Shown here piece by piece: positions 8,096 to 16,976 of a stretch of DNA of 64,000 nucleotides (within the stretch, counting starts at the first letter, position 1; every line of letters begins with the position of its first letter). The notes under the pieces were generated by a model, which was not told the DNA's origin, searched no databases, and was given only the letters and a program-made list of their open reading frames with translations. The stretch spans positions 62,001 to 126,000 of the forward strand of contig NZ_JBGCCK010000021.1 in NCBI RefSeq assembly GCF_041262525.1, read 5' to 3'. Both the position numbers and the translations under genes were made by a program. This DNA comes from Streptacidiphilus sp041262525 (GTDB lineage Bacteria; Actinomycetota; Actinomycetes; Streptomycetales; Streptomycetaceae).

Positions 8096-10753
8096 TCAAT
8101 CCAAGACAGGCAGCAGCTCGGGCAGGTGCCCGTCGGAGGCCAGGGCAGCCGCCCGGCGTTCGGCGGGCACCTCCCCGTAGAGGGTGGTGCGCTGGGCGGC
8201 CGGGCGGCCGGCCGCGTCTGCGATGGCCTCCAGGTCGCGGATCGACTTGTAGCTGCCGTAGGAGGAGCCCGCCATCCGGGAGATGGTCTCCTCCATCAGC
8301 GTGCCGCCCAGGTCGTTGGCGCCGGAGCGGAGCATCTCCGCCGCGCCCTCGGCGCCGAGCTTGACCCAGCTGGTCTGGATGTTCGGGATCCGGCCGTGCA
8401 GCAGCAGCCGGGCCATGGCGGTGACCGCCCGGTTGTCGCGCATCGTCGGGCCGGGGCGGGAGATGCCGGCCAGGTAGACCGGCGCGTTGGTGTGGATGAA
8501 CGGCAGCGTCACGAACTCCGTGAAGCCGCCCCAGCCGTGTTCGAGCGAGCGTTCCTGGATCTCGGCGAGCAGCCGCAGGTGGCCGAGCCAGTGCCGGGGC
8601 TGGTCGACGTGGCCGTACATCATCGTGGACGAGGAGCGGATGCCCAGCTCGTGCGCGGCGGTGACCACCTCCACCCAGGTCGCGGCCGGCAGCTTGCCCT
8701 TGGTCAGCACCCAGCGGACCTCGTCGTCCAGGATCTCGGCGGCGGTGCCGGGGATGGTGTCCAGCCCGGCCTCCTGCGCCTGACGCAGCCACTCCTTGAC
8801 GGAGAGTCCGGTCCGGGTGGCCCCGTTGACGACCTCCATCGGCGAGAAGGCGTGCACGTGCATGCCGGGCACGCGCTCCTTCACCGCCCGCGCGATGTCG
8901 AAGTACGCGGTGCCGGGCAGGTCGGGGTGGATCCCGCCCTGCATGCAGACCTCGGTCGCGCCCACGGCCCAGGCCTGCTCGGCGCGGTCGGCGACCTGCT
9001 CCAGGGAGAGGGTGTAGGCGTCGGCGTCGGTGCGGCGCTGCGCGAACGCGCAGAAGCGGCAGCCGGTGTAGCAGACGTTGGTGAAGTTGATGTTCCGGGT
9101 CACGCAGTAGGTGACGGTGTCCCCCACGACGTCGCGGCGCACCGCGTCGGCGATGGAGCAGAGCGCGTCGAGCGCCGGGCCGTCGGCGTGGAAGAGCGCG
9201 AGCGCCTGGGCGTCCGTCAGCCGGCGCGGATCCTCGGCGGCGACGGCCAACGCCTCGCGCACGTCCCCGTCCAAGCGCTCCGCAGCACGCGCGTCCGGAG
9301 CCCCGGTCACGGCGGCGACCTCGCGCAGCGCGTCCCAGTCCCCGTAGACCTCGTCGAAGTCGCCGCGCCGGTCCTCAGACCTTCCGCCCCCAGGTCCGGA
9401 CTCGTCGATCTCGCGGTGCAGCTCGGTGCGGCCGGTCGCGACGAACGCGTCCTCCGGCTCCTGCCACGGCAGGCCGACGGGCAGAGCGTCCTCGCGGGCC
9501 AACCCGGTCTCCGGGTCGGCCAGCGCGCGGACGTGCGGGAGTACGCGCGGGTCCAGCCACGGCTCGTCGTGCCGCCCCTGGAGGGCCGGGCGCACATACT
9601 CCGGATAGACCGTCAGCCGCTCCCGCAGCGTGAAGCCGGACGCGGCCGTGCGCGCCGCCAGCGCGTCGATCTGCGGCCAGGGGCGCTCGGGGTTGACGTG
9701 GTCCGGGGTCAGCGGCGAGACGCCGCCCCAGTCGTCGATGCCCGCGTCCATGATGAGCGCGTACGACCCCTCGTCCTCGAAAGACGCAGCGACCAGGTTC
9801 GGCGGGGCCTGGATCCGCGCGGCGGGGCCGAGCACGACCCGGGCGACGGCGATCGTCGCCGCCAGCTCCTCAAGCTCCGCGTCGGGCATCGAGCGCATCG
9901 CGGTGTCGGGCTTGGCGCGGAAGTTCTGCACGATGACTTCCTGCAGCCCGTGGTACTGCCGGGCCACCCGGCGCAGCGCGAAGAGCGACTCGGCGCGCTC
10001 CTCGTGGGTCTCGCCGATGCCGATGAGGATGCCGCTGGTGAAGGGGACCGCCGAGCGGCCCGCGTCCTCCAGTACCCGGAGCCGGACGGCGGGCTCCTTG
10101 TCCGGCGAGCCGTAGTGCGGTCCCGAGGGCTCGGACCAGAGCCGGGTCGCGGTGGTCTCCAGCATCATCCCCATGGAGGGGGCCACCGGCTTGAGCCGCT
10201 GGAAGTCCGTCCAGCTCAGCACGCCCGGGTTGAGGTGCGGCAGCAGGCCGGTCTCCTCCAGCACCCGGATCGACATGGCCCGGACATAGGCGAGGGTGTC
10301 GTCGTAGCCGTGCGCGTCCAGCCACTCACGGGCCTCCGGCCAGCGGTCCTCCGGACGGTCGCCGAGGGTGAACAGCGCCTCCTTGCAGCCCAGCGCCGCG
10401 CCCTGACGGGCGATCTCCAGCACCTCGTCCGGGCTGAGGTAGAGGCCGTGGCCCTCACGGCGCAGCTTGCCGGGGACGGTGACGAAGGTGCAGTAGTGGC
10501 AGCGGTCCCGGCAGAGCCGCGTCAGCGGTATGAAGACCTTCTTCGAGTACGTGATCACGCCGGGCCGCCCGGCCTCAGCCAGGCCCGCGTCGCGCACCCG
10601 CGCCGCCGTGGCGCAGAGCTCGCGCAGGTCCTCGCCGCGAGCGTGCAGCAGGACGGCGGCCTCCGCCGTGTCCAGGGCGACTCCTTGCCGGGCCCGGTGC
10701 AGCGCGCGGCGCATGGCGGTACTGGTCGGGTGATCCTTCATGAGGTGAACCAT
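8096..10753 (-). CDS. fbiC: FO synthase, fused CofG-CofH (FbiC)
   Basis: An 885-residue two-domain radical-SAM enzyme that joins 5-amino-6-ribitylamino-uracil and tyrosine to make FO, the deazaflavin core of coenzyme F420. The CofG half carries C81-x3-C85-x2-C88 (CRDRCHYCTF); the CofH half carries the second cluster motif in NVCYTGCRFCAF (near residue 570). The length is normal for actinobacterial FbiC. The start is uncertain: ATG at 10753 has GAAGG eleven bases upstream, and ATG at 10741 (MKDHPTS) is also possible. The stop abuts the phosphatase remnant. Its upstream region contains an unusually strong perfect hairpin (10817-10845). Confidence 0.95.
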   Translation of the reverse strand: MVHLMKDHPTSTAMRRALHRARQGVALDTAEAAVLLHARGEDLRELCATAARVRDAGLAEAGRPGVITYSKKVFIPLTRLCRDRCHYCTFVTVPGKLRREGHGLYLSPDEVLEIARQGAALGCKEALFTLGDRPEDRWPEAREWLDAHGYDDTLAYVRAMSIRVLEETGLLPHLNPGVLSWTDFQRLKPVAPSMGMMLETTATRLWSEPSGPHYGSPDKEPAVRLRVLEDAGRSAVPFTSGILIGIGETHEERAESLFALRRVARQYHGLQEVIVQNFRAKPDTAMRSMPDAELEELAATIAVARVVLGPAARIQAPPNLVAASFEDEGSYALIMDAGIDDWGGVSPLTPDHVNPERPWPQIDALAARTAASGFTLRERLTVYPEYVRPALQGRHDEPWLDPRVLPHVRALADPETGLAREDALPVGLPWQEPEDAFVATGRTELHREIDESGPGGGRSEDRRGDFDEVYGDWDALREVAAVTGAPDARAAERLDGDVREALAVAAEDPRRLTDAQALALFHADGPALDALCSIADAVRRDVVGDTVTYCVTRNINFTNVCYTGCRFCAFAQRRTDADAYTLSLEQVADRAEQAWAVGATEVCMQGGIHPDLPGTAYFDIARAVKERVPGMHVHAFSPMEVVNGATRTGLSVKEWLRQAQEAGLDTIPGTAAEILDDEVRWVLTKGKLPAATWVEVVTAAHELGIRSSSTMMYGHVDQPRHWLGHLRLLAEIQERSLEHGWGGFTEFVTLPFIHTNAPVYLAGISRPGPTMRDNRAVTAMARLLLHGRIPNIQTSWVKLGAEGAAEMLRSGANDLGGTLMEETISRMAGSSYGSYKSIRDLEAIADAAGRPAAQRTTLYGEVPAERRAAALASDGHLPELLPVLD

Positions 10754-10816
10754 ACGCGCAGCGCCTTCAAGTGAAACGTGATGCGGACGGGCACGAGTGG
10801 TGCGGACCGACCCTGG

Positions 10817-10845
10817 CGGAACCCTGAGATCGTCTCAGGGTTCCG
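10817..10845. promoter_or_regulatory. Perfect 13-bp inverted repeat between divergent fbiC and the LolA-like gene
   Basis: Arms CGGAACCCTGAGA and TCTCAGGGTTCCG pair without a mismatch around a three-base loop (TCG). Both neighbours are transcribed away from it, so it is not a terminator; an operator or leader hairpin is more likely. Confidence 0.65.
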
Positions 10846-10975
10846 TAGTACGAGGGGTGGAATGCCTTTTGCGCCCGTGGGCCGATGCCGGGGGGCGGGT
10901 CCGGGGCGTTGAATGGGTCATCGTGGGGAGTCCAAGACGATGACGCACGACGATGCACGACGAAACACGACGACG

Positions 10976-11005
10976 CGAAGCACCACGAAGCGAAGCACCA
11001 CGAAG
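10976..11005. repeat. 15-bp direct duplication upstream of the LolA-like gene
   Basis: CGAAGCACCACGAAG occurs twice head to tail, within a wider run of CGACGA/CACGAC-like repeats (10940-11015) just before the ribosome-binding site of the next gene. Confidence 0.85.
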
Positions 11006-11027
11006 TACGACGACGGAGGGACGAGCA

Positions 11028-12266
11028 ATGTCGAACACCACCGATGACACCGCGGGCAGCCCGGGCAGCACGCCGGAGAGCACGCCGGACCGTGCGGGCA
11101 GCCGCGCCCGCGGCGTGATCGCCGGCCGCAAGCGGGTCCTGCTGGTGTCGGTGGCGGTCGCGGCCGTCGCCGGTTCCGTGGCGGCCGGCACGGCGCTGGC
11201 CGCGGGGCCCGCGCTGCCTGCGATGAGCGCCCAGGATCTGCTGAGCAGGACGCTGAACAGCCACGTCGAGACCTTCTCCGGCAAGGTCGAGGCCACGGTC
11301 GATCTGGGCATCCCGTCCCAGCTGCTCAGCGCGCTGCCCTCGGCCGTCGGCTCGAAGGCCGGCGGGACGACGGACCCCCAGGCGGCGCTCGCCGAGCAGC
11401 AGCTCCTCGCGCTGCTCTCGGGCACGCACACGGCGGACGTCGCGTCCGACGGCCAGACCAAGCAGAGCTTCAGCATCACGGACGCGGGCCGCACGGTCCA
11501 CGCCGTCCACAACGGCACGAACGCCTGGGCCTACGACAGCCAGCGCAACGAGGTCATGCACTACACCGGCCTCGCCCAGGGCGACACCGGGGCGACCGCC
11601 CAGGCCGCCCCCTCGGTGACCACGCCGGCCAAGGCCGCGGACCTGCTGCGGCAGATAGCGCCGTACAGCAACGTCTCCGTGGACAACACCTCCATGGTGG
11701 CCGGGCGTTCGGTCTACATCCTGGTGGTCTCCCCGAAGGGCCACGGCTCGACGATCGGCGACGTCCGGGTCGCGGTCGACGCCAAGAACTACATGCCGCT
11801 CGAGGTCAAGGTGAACCCCTCGGACGGCGGCAGCCCGATCGCCGACGTCCGCTTCGCCGCGATCTCCTTCGACAAGCCGTCCGCGAGCACCTTCGACTTC
11901 TCCGCCCCTGCGGGTGCGAAGGTCACCACCAAGGCGGCCCAGGGCCACAAGGCCGGCGCCCCGGGCAAGGCCCATCCGGCGCTCCCGACGAAGCCTCACG
12001 GCGTCGTCCCCGGCCAGGCGGGCAAGAACGACGTCAAGGTCGTCGGCACCGGCTGGACGACTGTCTACGAGATCAGCCCGTCCGCCACCGCCAAGGACGG
12101 CAAGGCCGGCGGCAAGAACACGCTGGCCGAGCTCAAGACCTTCGGCACCCCGGTCAACGGCGGGACGCTGTTCTCGACGAAGCTGATCAACGTCTTCATC
12201 GCCGACAACGGCACCATCTACGCGGGCGCCGTGACGCCGTCCTACCTGGAGAACCTCGCCAAGTAG
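11028..12266 (+). CDS. LolA-like / DUF2092 exported protein
   Basis: A 412-residue protein with a basic N-terminus, then a signal/anchor helix (RVLLVSVAVAAVAGSVAAGTALA, about residues 37-60), then a LolA/DUF2092-type beta domain (MSAQDLLSRTLNSHVETFSGKVEATVDLGIP and VADVRFAAISFDKPSASTFDFSAPAGAKV). This fold binds lipids in Gram-negative LolA and LppX; the actinobacterial ligand is unknown. After a Gly/Lys/Pro linker a last segment (VGTGWTTVYEI to GAVTPSYLENLAK) completes it. GGAGGG seven bases before the ATG at 11028 fixes the start. It may be a lipid carrier or cell-wall sensor. Confidence 0.8.
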   Translation: MSNTTDDTAGSPGSTPESTPDRAGSRARGVIAGRKRVLLVSVAVAAVAGSVAAGTALAAGPALPAMSAQDLLSRTLNSHVETFSGKVEATVDLGIPSQLLSALPSAVGSKAGGTTDPQAALAEQQLLALLSGTHTADVASDGQTKQSFSITDAGRTVHAVHNGTNAWAYDSQRNEVMHYTGLAQGDTGATAQAAPSVTTPAKAADLLRQIAPYSNVSVDNTSMVAGRSVYILVVSPKGHGSTIGDVRVAVDAKNYMPLEVKVNPSDGGSPIADVRFAAISFDKPSASTFDFSAPAGAKVTTKAAQGHKAGAPGKAHPALPTKPHGVVPGQAGKNDVKVVGTGWTTVYEISPSATAKDGKAGGKNTLAELKTFGTPVNGGTLFSTKLINVFIADNGTIYAGAVTPSYLENLAK

Positions 12267-12306
12267 GTTCCGAAGGGCCCCTGGAGGCGAAGTAGTCCAG
12301 ACAAGT

Positions 12307-12338
12307 GGTCGGTCGACCGATTCTTCGGTCGGCCGATC
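12307..12338 (+). terminator. Hairpin terminator after the LolA-like gene
   Basis: TCGGTCGACCGA and TCGGTCGGCCGA form a 12-bp stem with one G-U pair around TTCT, 42 bases past the stop. No T-run follows, so a role as operator for the downstream gene is also possible; each arm is itself close to a palindrome. Confidence 0.5.
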
Positions 12339-12430
12339 ACGACTGCTCATGCATAGTTCTTCAATAATTACCCCTCGGTAGCTAGCGTGCAGCCTGTCAT
12401 GCCCAGGCCCGCCTCCACCGAGGAGACCAC

Positions 12431-13459
12431 GTGCGTACGCGTCACCTGCTTGCCGCCACTCTCGCCGCCACCACCGCGCTCATAGGCGGAGCGACGACCA
12501 CCGCCCACGCAGCCACCGCAACCAGCAGCAACACCCTCTCCGTCTTCGCCTGGAACGTCGATCTGGCCACCTCGGTCGTCGACAGCACCCAGAACGAGAA
12601 GGCCGCCGAGCGCACCCCGGTGGTCGAGTCGATCATCCGGCAGCACAGCGCCGACGTCGTCGTGCTCGACGAGCTGTTCAACCACGCCTCGACCAGCGAC
12701 ATCGAGAGCAAGCTGGCCGACCTGTACCCGTACCACACCCCGGTCGTCGGCCAGGTCTGCTCCGGCGGCGGCTGGAACGGCATCAGCGGCGACTGCTCGA
12801 ACTCCTGGTTCGTCATCAACGGCGGCACCATGATCTTCTCGAAGTACCCGATCGTCGCCCAGTACGCACACGTCTTCTCGAACTCCACCTCGGGCACCTG
12901 GGACTACAACGCGAACAAGGGCGCCGTGCTCGCCGAGGTGAACAAGAACGGCGCGAACAGCTGGGTCGTCGGCACCCACCTCCAGGCCGACCAGTCCGGC
13001 ACCTCCACCGACACCACCCAGTCCACCCGCCTCGCCCAGCTCGGCGAGATCCGCAGCTGGGTCGACGGCATCGTCGGCTCCTCCGCGCCGGTACTGCTCG
13101 GCGGCGACCTGAACGTCGAGTACGCCCACGGCGCGACGCGCGGCGACTACACCAACGCGCAGAACGCCGTCGGCGGCCTCCTCGGCACGCCCGCGACCGA
13201 CCCCTCGCAGCACTGGACGATGGACTGCCCGGTCTCCTCCTGGTGCCAGTACATGGCAGGCGTCGAGTCCTTCCCGACGGACTACCAGGACAGCCTCGAC
13301 TACATCGGCTACCTCAACGCGCCCGGCCGCCCGACGCCGCTCGCGCTGCCCGCCGTGAGCACCGACTTCGACCCGCAGGCGGGCTGGATCTCCGGCATGC
13401 TCGACACCAAGTCGCCCAGCGACCACTACCCGGTCGAGGCGACCTTCCAGCTGCAGTAA
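12431..13459 (+). CDS. Secreted sphingomyelinase-like phosphodiesterase (EEP superfamily)
   Basis: A 342-residue secreted enzyme of the endonuclease/exonuclease/phosphatase fold, closest to bacterial sphingomyelinase C (hydrolysis of sphingomyelin to ceramide and phosphocholine). The signal peptide is residues 1-27 (MRTRHLLAATLAATTALIGG to AHA). Active-site blocks in order: FAWNVDL (metal-side Asn), VVLDELF (metal Glu), VVGTHLQAD (catalytic His), GGDLNVE (Asp/Asn pair) and the terminal SPSDHYPVE (general-base His). A Cys pair in CSGGGWNGISGDC probably forms a disulfide. GTG start with GAGGAG six bases upstream. Other phosphodiester substrates are possible. Confidence 0.85.
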   Translation: MRTRHLLAATLAATTALIGGATTTAHAATATSSNTLSVFAWNVDLATSVVDSTQNEKAAERTPVVESIIRQHSADVVVLDELFNHASTSDIESKLADLYPYHTPVVGQVCSGGGWNGISGDCSNSWFVINGGTMIFSKYPIVAQYAHVFSNSTSGTWDYNANKGAVLAEVNKNGANSWVVGTHLQADQSGTSTDTTQSTRLAQLGEIRSWVDGIVGSSAPVLLGGDLNVEYAHGATRGDYTNAQNAVGGLLGTPATDPSQHWTMDCPVSSWCQYMAGVESFPTDYQDSLDYIGYLNAPGRPTPLALPAVSTDFDPQAGWISGMLDTKSPSDHYPVEATFQLQ

Positions 13460-13513
13460 CCGGCGCCCACCGCACATCCACCCGCGCACATCCACGCGCA
13501 CATCCACGGACAA

Positions 13514-13555
13514 GGGGAATTGCACCCCGCAACGGGGTGTCAATTCCCTTTCTTC
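13514..13555 (+). terminator. Intrinsic terminator after the sphingomyelinase-like gene
   Basis: GGGAATTG / CAATTCCC outer stem and ACCCCG / CGGGGT inner stem with loop CAA, followed by TTTCTT. A classical Rho-independent layout. Confidence 0.8.
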
Positions 13556-13670
13556 GCTTGCGTCTCACCTTTTGAAAGCCACCTTGACGCCCGCTGGTAA
13601 TACGGATGCCATGGACCGTCCCATTCGCCCAGTGCGGGGGCGAATCCGGTCCGACCAGAGAGCTTCACCT

Positions 13671-14981
13671 ATGAGCATCAGCCGCCGCGCCTTTCTCGCT
13701 GCTGCCGGTTTCACCACCGTTTCAGCCGGGACGGCACTGCTGAGTGGCTGCGGAAGCAGCAAGACAAGCGTCACCGGGGAGTCGGGCGCCCCCAGTTCAC
13801 TGGAGGTCTTCTCCTGGTGGACGGAGGGCGGGGAAGCCAACGCACTGTCCTCCCTGGTGAGCGAGTTCCATCTGCACAATCCGAACATCACGTTCATCAA
13901 CCGCTCCGTGGCCGGCGGCGCCGGCGCGAACGCCAAGGCGGAGCTGGCCCGCCGGATGAAGGCAGGGAACCCGCCGGACACCTTCCAGGGCCAGGCCGGA
14001 GCCATGCTCGACGACTACGTGGACGCCGGGCAGCTGGAGGACCTCGGCTTCCTCTACCAGCAGCAGGGCTGGGACCGTTCGGTCAACTCGACGCTGCTGC
14101 AGCTGACCCAGCGCAACGGCAAGCACTGGTCGGTGCCGCTGGACATTCACCACATCAACGTCATCTGGGCCAACAAGCACCTCTGCGACCGCCTGAAGGT
14201 CCCCACCGCACCCACGAGCGTCGCCGACTTCGTGGCCGCCCTGCGCAAGGTCGCGGCTGCAGGGAAGGTCCCCCTGGCGATCGGCACCACGCCAGACCAG
14301 AACTGGCAGGTCAAGCATCTGATGGAGTGTCTGCTGGTCGCCGAGCTCGGACCGGCGGTCTGGCCGACGCTCTGGCAGCGCGGCGGCGACTGGACCGGCC
14401 AGCCGGTGACGCAGGCTCTGGTCGCCCTCAAGGAGATCCTGGCGCTGACCGCCAACCAGACGGCGGCCCTGACCTGGGACCAGGCCAGTGCCATGGTCGG
14501 CAGGGGCGACGCCGCCTACCAGATCATGGGCGACTGGACCGAGGCCAGTTTCACCCTCGCGGGGCTGATCGCGCACAAGGACTACGATTGGGCGCCCGCA
14601 CCGGGAACGAGCGGCACCTTCCTCTTCGCCTCGGACTGCTTCACGCTCCCCAAGGGCGCGAAGGACCGGGATGCCGCGATCGCCTGGCTGATCGAGTGCG
14701 GCAGCCAGAACGGCCAGGACTCCTTCACCGCGGCCAAGGGCGCGATCCCCCCGCGCGCCCTGATCGGCGGGACCGAGCGCGGCCTCTTCGACACGTACTC
14801 GCTCTGGTCCATGGACCAGTGGACCTCCACCCGCATCGTCGGCTCGCTCACCCACGGCGTGGTCGCCCGCGCCGCGTGGAACGCCGCGATCGACGCCGCG
14901 ATCACCGCCTTCGTGACCGACCGCAACCCCGCCCGCCTGCAGACCGCCCTCGCCGCAGCGGCGCACACGTATGCAGCCTGA
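13671..14981 (+). CDS. ABC-transporter sugar-binding lipoprotein (family 1)
   Basis: A 436-residue extracellular solute-binding protein. The N-terminus has a twin-arginine-like SRRAFLAAAGF and a lipobox LLSGC (Cys27), so the mature protein is a lipid-anchored binding protein outside the membrane. The body matches the sugar-binding class: LEVFSWWTEGGEANALSSLV near the mature N-terminus, DTFQGQAGAMLDDYV, and QIMGDWTEASF in the C-terminal lobe. The start at 13671 is used because the signal peptide begins there and GAGAG precedes it. No permease or ATPase gene is adjacent, so it is an orphan or works with components elsewhere. It converges on the DeoR regulator. Confidence 0.87.
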   Translation: MSISRRAFLAAAGFTTVSAGTALLSGCGSSKTSVTGESGAPSSLEVFSWWTEGGEANALSSLVSEFHLHNPNITFINRSVAGGAGANAKAELARRMKAGNPPDTFQGQAGAMLDDYVDAGQLEDLGFLYQQQGWDRSVNSTLLQLTQRNGKHWSVPLDIHHINVIWANKHLCDRLKVPTAPTSVADFVAALRKVAAAGKVPLAIGTTPDQNWQVKHLMECLLVAELGPAVWPTLWQRGGDWTGQPVTQALVALKEILALTANQTAALTWDQASAMVGRGDAAYQIMGDWTEASFTLAGLIAHKDYDWAPAPGTSGTFLFASDCFTLPKGAKDRDAAIAWLIECGSQNGQDSFTAAKGAIPPRALIGGTERGLFDTYSLWSMDQWTSTRIVGSLTHGVVARAAWNAAIDAAITAFVTDRNPARLQTALAAAAHTYAA

Positions 14982-15034
14982 GACGAGCGCGGCCTGAACG
15001 AGTGCAGCCTGAGACGAGTGCGGCCTGAGCAACC
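14973..15034. repeat. 31-bp direct duplication across the sugar-binding protein stop codon
   Basis: Two copies starting GCAGCCTGAGACGAG at 14973 and 15004, about 85 percent identical. The first contains the real TGA stop; the second is outside the coding region and its period is not a multiple of three. Confidence 0.75.
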
Positions 15035-15037
15035 GCG

Positions 15038-15826
15038 CTAGGCGGGCTGCCCGCCGACCAGCAGTCGTCCCACCGCCGCCGCCGCGAGCTCCCGGACCTC
15101 CGGGGGCATCGCGGCGTCGGTGATCAGGGTATCCACCGCCGAGAGCGGCGCGTAGGAACTCAGGCTCACCATGCCCCACTTGCTGTGATCCGCCAGCACC
15201 ACCACCCGACCCGCGCAGGCGATCAGCGCCCGGTTGGTCTCCGCCTCGGCCAGGTTGGGCGTGGTCAGTCCGGCCTCCGGGTCGAGCCCGTGGCAGCCCA
15301 TGAAGAGCTGGTCGACGTGCAGGTCGTGCAGGGCCAGCGAAGCCATCGGTCCGACCAGCGCGTCGCTGGGCGTGCGGACGCCGCCGGTGAGCACGACCGT
15401 CGGGCCGGTGCGCCCGGGACGGCGCGCCTCCTCGAAGACGTCGGCCACCCGCACCGAGTTCGTCACCACCGTCAGCCGCTGCACCCGCAGCAGGTGCCGG
15501 GCCAGCGCGTGCGTGGTGGTACCCGCCGAGAGCGCGATGGCGGTGCCGGGCCGCACCAGGCCCGACGCGAGCTGCGCGATCTCGTCCTTGGCCTCCGGCT
15601 CCCACTCCGTCTTCGCCTCGAAGCCGGGCTCGACGCTGCCCGCGTCGCCGGCCTGCAACGCGCCGCCGTGGACTTTCTCCACCAGCCCCAGCCGGGCCAG
15701 CTCGGACAGGTCCCGACGGATCGTCATGTCGGATACGCCGAACCTGGTCGACAGCTCCCCGACCCGTACGCTGCCACTCCGGCGGATCTCCGCGAGGATC
15801 ACGGACTGGCGCCGCTTCGCGAGCAT
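15038..15826 (-). CDS. DeoR-family transcriptional regulator
   Basis: A 262-residue sugar-responsive repressor. N-terminal winged helix (LAKRRQSVILAEIRRSGSVRVGELSTRFGVSDMTIRRDLSELARLGLVEKVHGGA, residues 2-56), followed by the DeoR sensor domain with the phosphosugar motifs SAGTTTHALA and LTGG, and the late GADHSKWG-like block (here VVLADHSKWG). The ATG at 15826 is preferred over an upstream start at 15892 because a GAGAGGGG precedes it. It lies on the same strand as rarD, 116 bp away. A likely autoregulatory site lies just upstream (15859-15877). Its effector is probably a sugar phosphate. Confidence 0.9.
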   Translation of the reverse strand: MLAKRRQSVILAEIRRSGSVRVGELSTRFGVSDMTIRRDLSELARLGLVEKVHGGALQAGDAGSVEPGFEAKTEWEPEAKDEIAQLASGLVRPGTAIALSAGTTTHALARHLLRVQRLTVVTNSVRVADVFEEARRPGRTGPTVVLTGGVRTPSDALVGPMASLALHDLHVDQLFMGCHGLDPEAGLTTPNLAEAETNRALIACAGRVVVLADHSKWGMVSLSSYAPLSAVDTLITDAAMPPEVRELAAAAVGRLLVGGQPA

Positions 15827-15858
15827 CTCGCCCCTCTCCCCCGACGGAGTCGGACATG

Positions 15859-15877
15859 CTTGAACGCAATCAAACAG
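15859..15877. promoter_or_regulatory. Possible DeoR binding site
   Basis: On the minus strand the sequence reads CTGTTTGATTGCGTTCAAG, like the TTTGATTG/TTCAA-type operators seen before deoR-family genes. It is 33-51 bases upstream of the deoR start. Confidence 0.35.
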
Positions 15878-15942
15878 GACCGCGCATATCACATGCCCCG
15901 GCGTGCGGCGGTGTCAAGAGGTGTGGTGTCAAACAGTGTGCG

Positions 15943-16881
15943 TCAGGACGTCGCGGCGACGGTCTCCGCCGCTGCGGCGCTCCGGAGTTCGGCCCTCCGG
16001 GTGCGTCGCGCCTGACGCAGCCCGTCGAAGCTCAGCACCGCCAGTGCGGCCCAGACCAGCGCGAAGCCGATCCAGCGCGCGGTCGGCATGTACTCGTGGA
16101 AGACGGCGATGCCCAGCAGGAACTGGAAGACCGGCGCGAGGTACTGGAGCAGCCCCATCGTGGTCAACGGCACCCGCACCGCGGCAGCACCGAAGGCGAC
16201 CAGCGGCACGGCCGTCACCAGGCCGCAGAGTGCCAGCAGCGCGGCGTGGCCGGGTCCGTGCGAGGCGAAGGTGGAGTGGCCGCTGCTGCCCAGGAAGAAC
16301 AGGTAGCCCAGCGCCGGCAGGAAGAGGAAGGCGGTCTCGGTCGCGAAGCCCTCCAGGCCGCCGAGCCCGACCTGCTTCTTGATCAGCCCGTAGGTCGCGA
16401 AGGAGAAGGCGAGCGTCAGCGCGATCCAGGGCAGCTGCCCGTAGCCGACGGTCAGCACGGCGACGGCCGCCGCGCCGATCCCGACCGCCGTCCACTGCGC
16501 GGGGCGCAGCCGCTCCCGCAGGATGAGCACGCCGAAGGTGATGGTGACGAGCGGGTTGATGAAGTAGCCCAGCGAGGTCTCCACGACGTGCCCGCTGTTC
16601 ACGCCCCAGATGTACATCCCCCAGTTCACCGTGATCACCGCCGCCGCCAGCCCCACCAGCGCCAGCCGCTTCGGCTGCCGCAACAGCGGGCGTATCCAAG
16701 CCCACTTCCGTTGGACAGTCAGCAGCAGCACCGCCGCGACCAGCGACCACACCATCCGGTTCGCCAGGATCTCCATCGCCCCGGCCGGCTTCAGCAGCGG
16801 CCAGTACAGCGGGAAGAACCCCCACATCGCATACGCGGCGAAGCCGAGCCACAGACCTCTGCGTTCTTCGTTCCGTCCCAC
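15943..16881 (-). CDS. rarD: RarD-type EamA transporter
   Basis: A 312-residue inner-membrane permease of the drug/metabolite transporter superfamily with about ten predicted helices in two EamA repeats. The N-terminus GLWLGFAAYAMWGFFPLYWPLLKP is the typical RarD opening; INPLVTITFGVLILRERL and GLLQYLAPVFQFLLGIAVFHE are the conserved helix ends of the two repeats. Substrates of RarD proteins are not established; metabolite efflux is likely. The GTG at 16881 is preferred because GAGGGG sits seven bases before it; a TTG at 16896 is the alternative. Confidence 0.9.
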   Translation of the reverse strand: MGRNEERRGLWLGFAAYAMWGFFPLYWPLLKPAGAMEILANRMVWSLVAAVLLLTVQRKWAWIRPLLRQPKRLALVGLAAAVITVNWGMYIWGVNSGHVVETSLGYFINPLVTITFGVLILRERLRPAQWTAVGIGAAAVAVLTVGYGQLPWIALTLAFSFATYGLIKKQVGLGGLEGFATETAFLFLPALGYLFFLGSSGHSTFASHGPGHAALLALCGLVTAVPLVAFGAAAVRVPLTTMGLLQYLAPVFQFLLGIAVFHEYMPTARWIGFALVWAALAVLSFDGLRQARRTRRAELRSAAAAETVAATS

Positions 16882-16933
16882 CGAGTAACCCCTCAACCCT
16901 CGCCGCGTCCCCTACAGGCAAGGTAAACGACAG

Positions 16934-16963
16934 CGCCCCCGCTCGGAAATCCGAACAGGGGCG
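16934..16963 (-). terminator. Terminator after the KimA-like permease gene
   Basis: A 13-bp stem around a four-base loop. Two positions that mismatch on the plus strand become G-U pairs in the minus-strand RNA, which supports a hairpin acting on minus-strand transcripts. Confidence 0.65.
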
Positions 16964-16976
16964 ACAGTCAGAGGGA

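Noticed and set aside
8126..10774. Very long open frame on the plus strand (about 880 codons) antisense to fbiC
   Set aside because: High-GC codon usage gives long shadow frames opposite real genes; the residues are Gly/Arg/Val-rich without any domain, while the minus strand has a complete FbiC.
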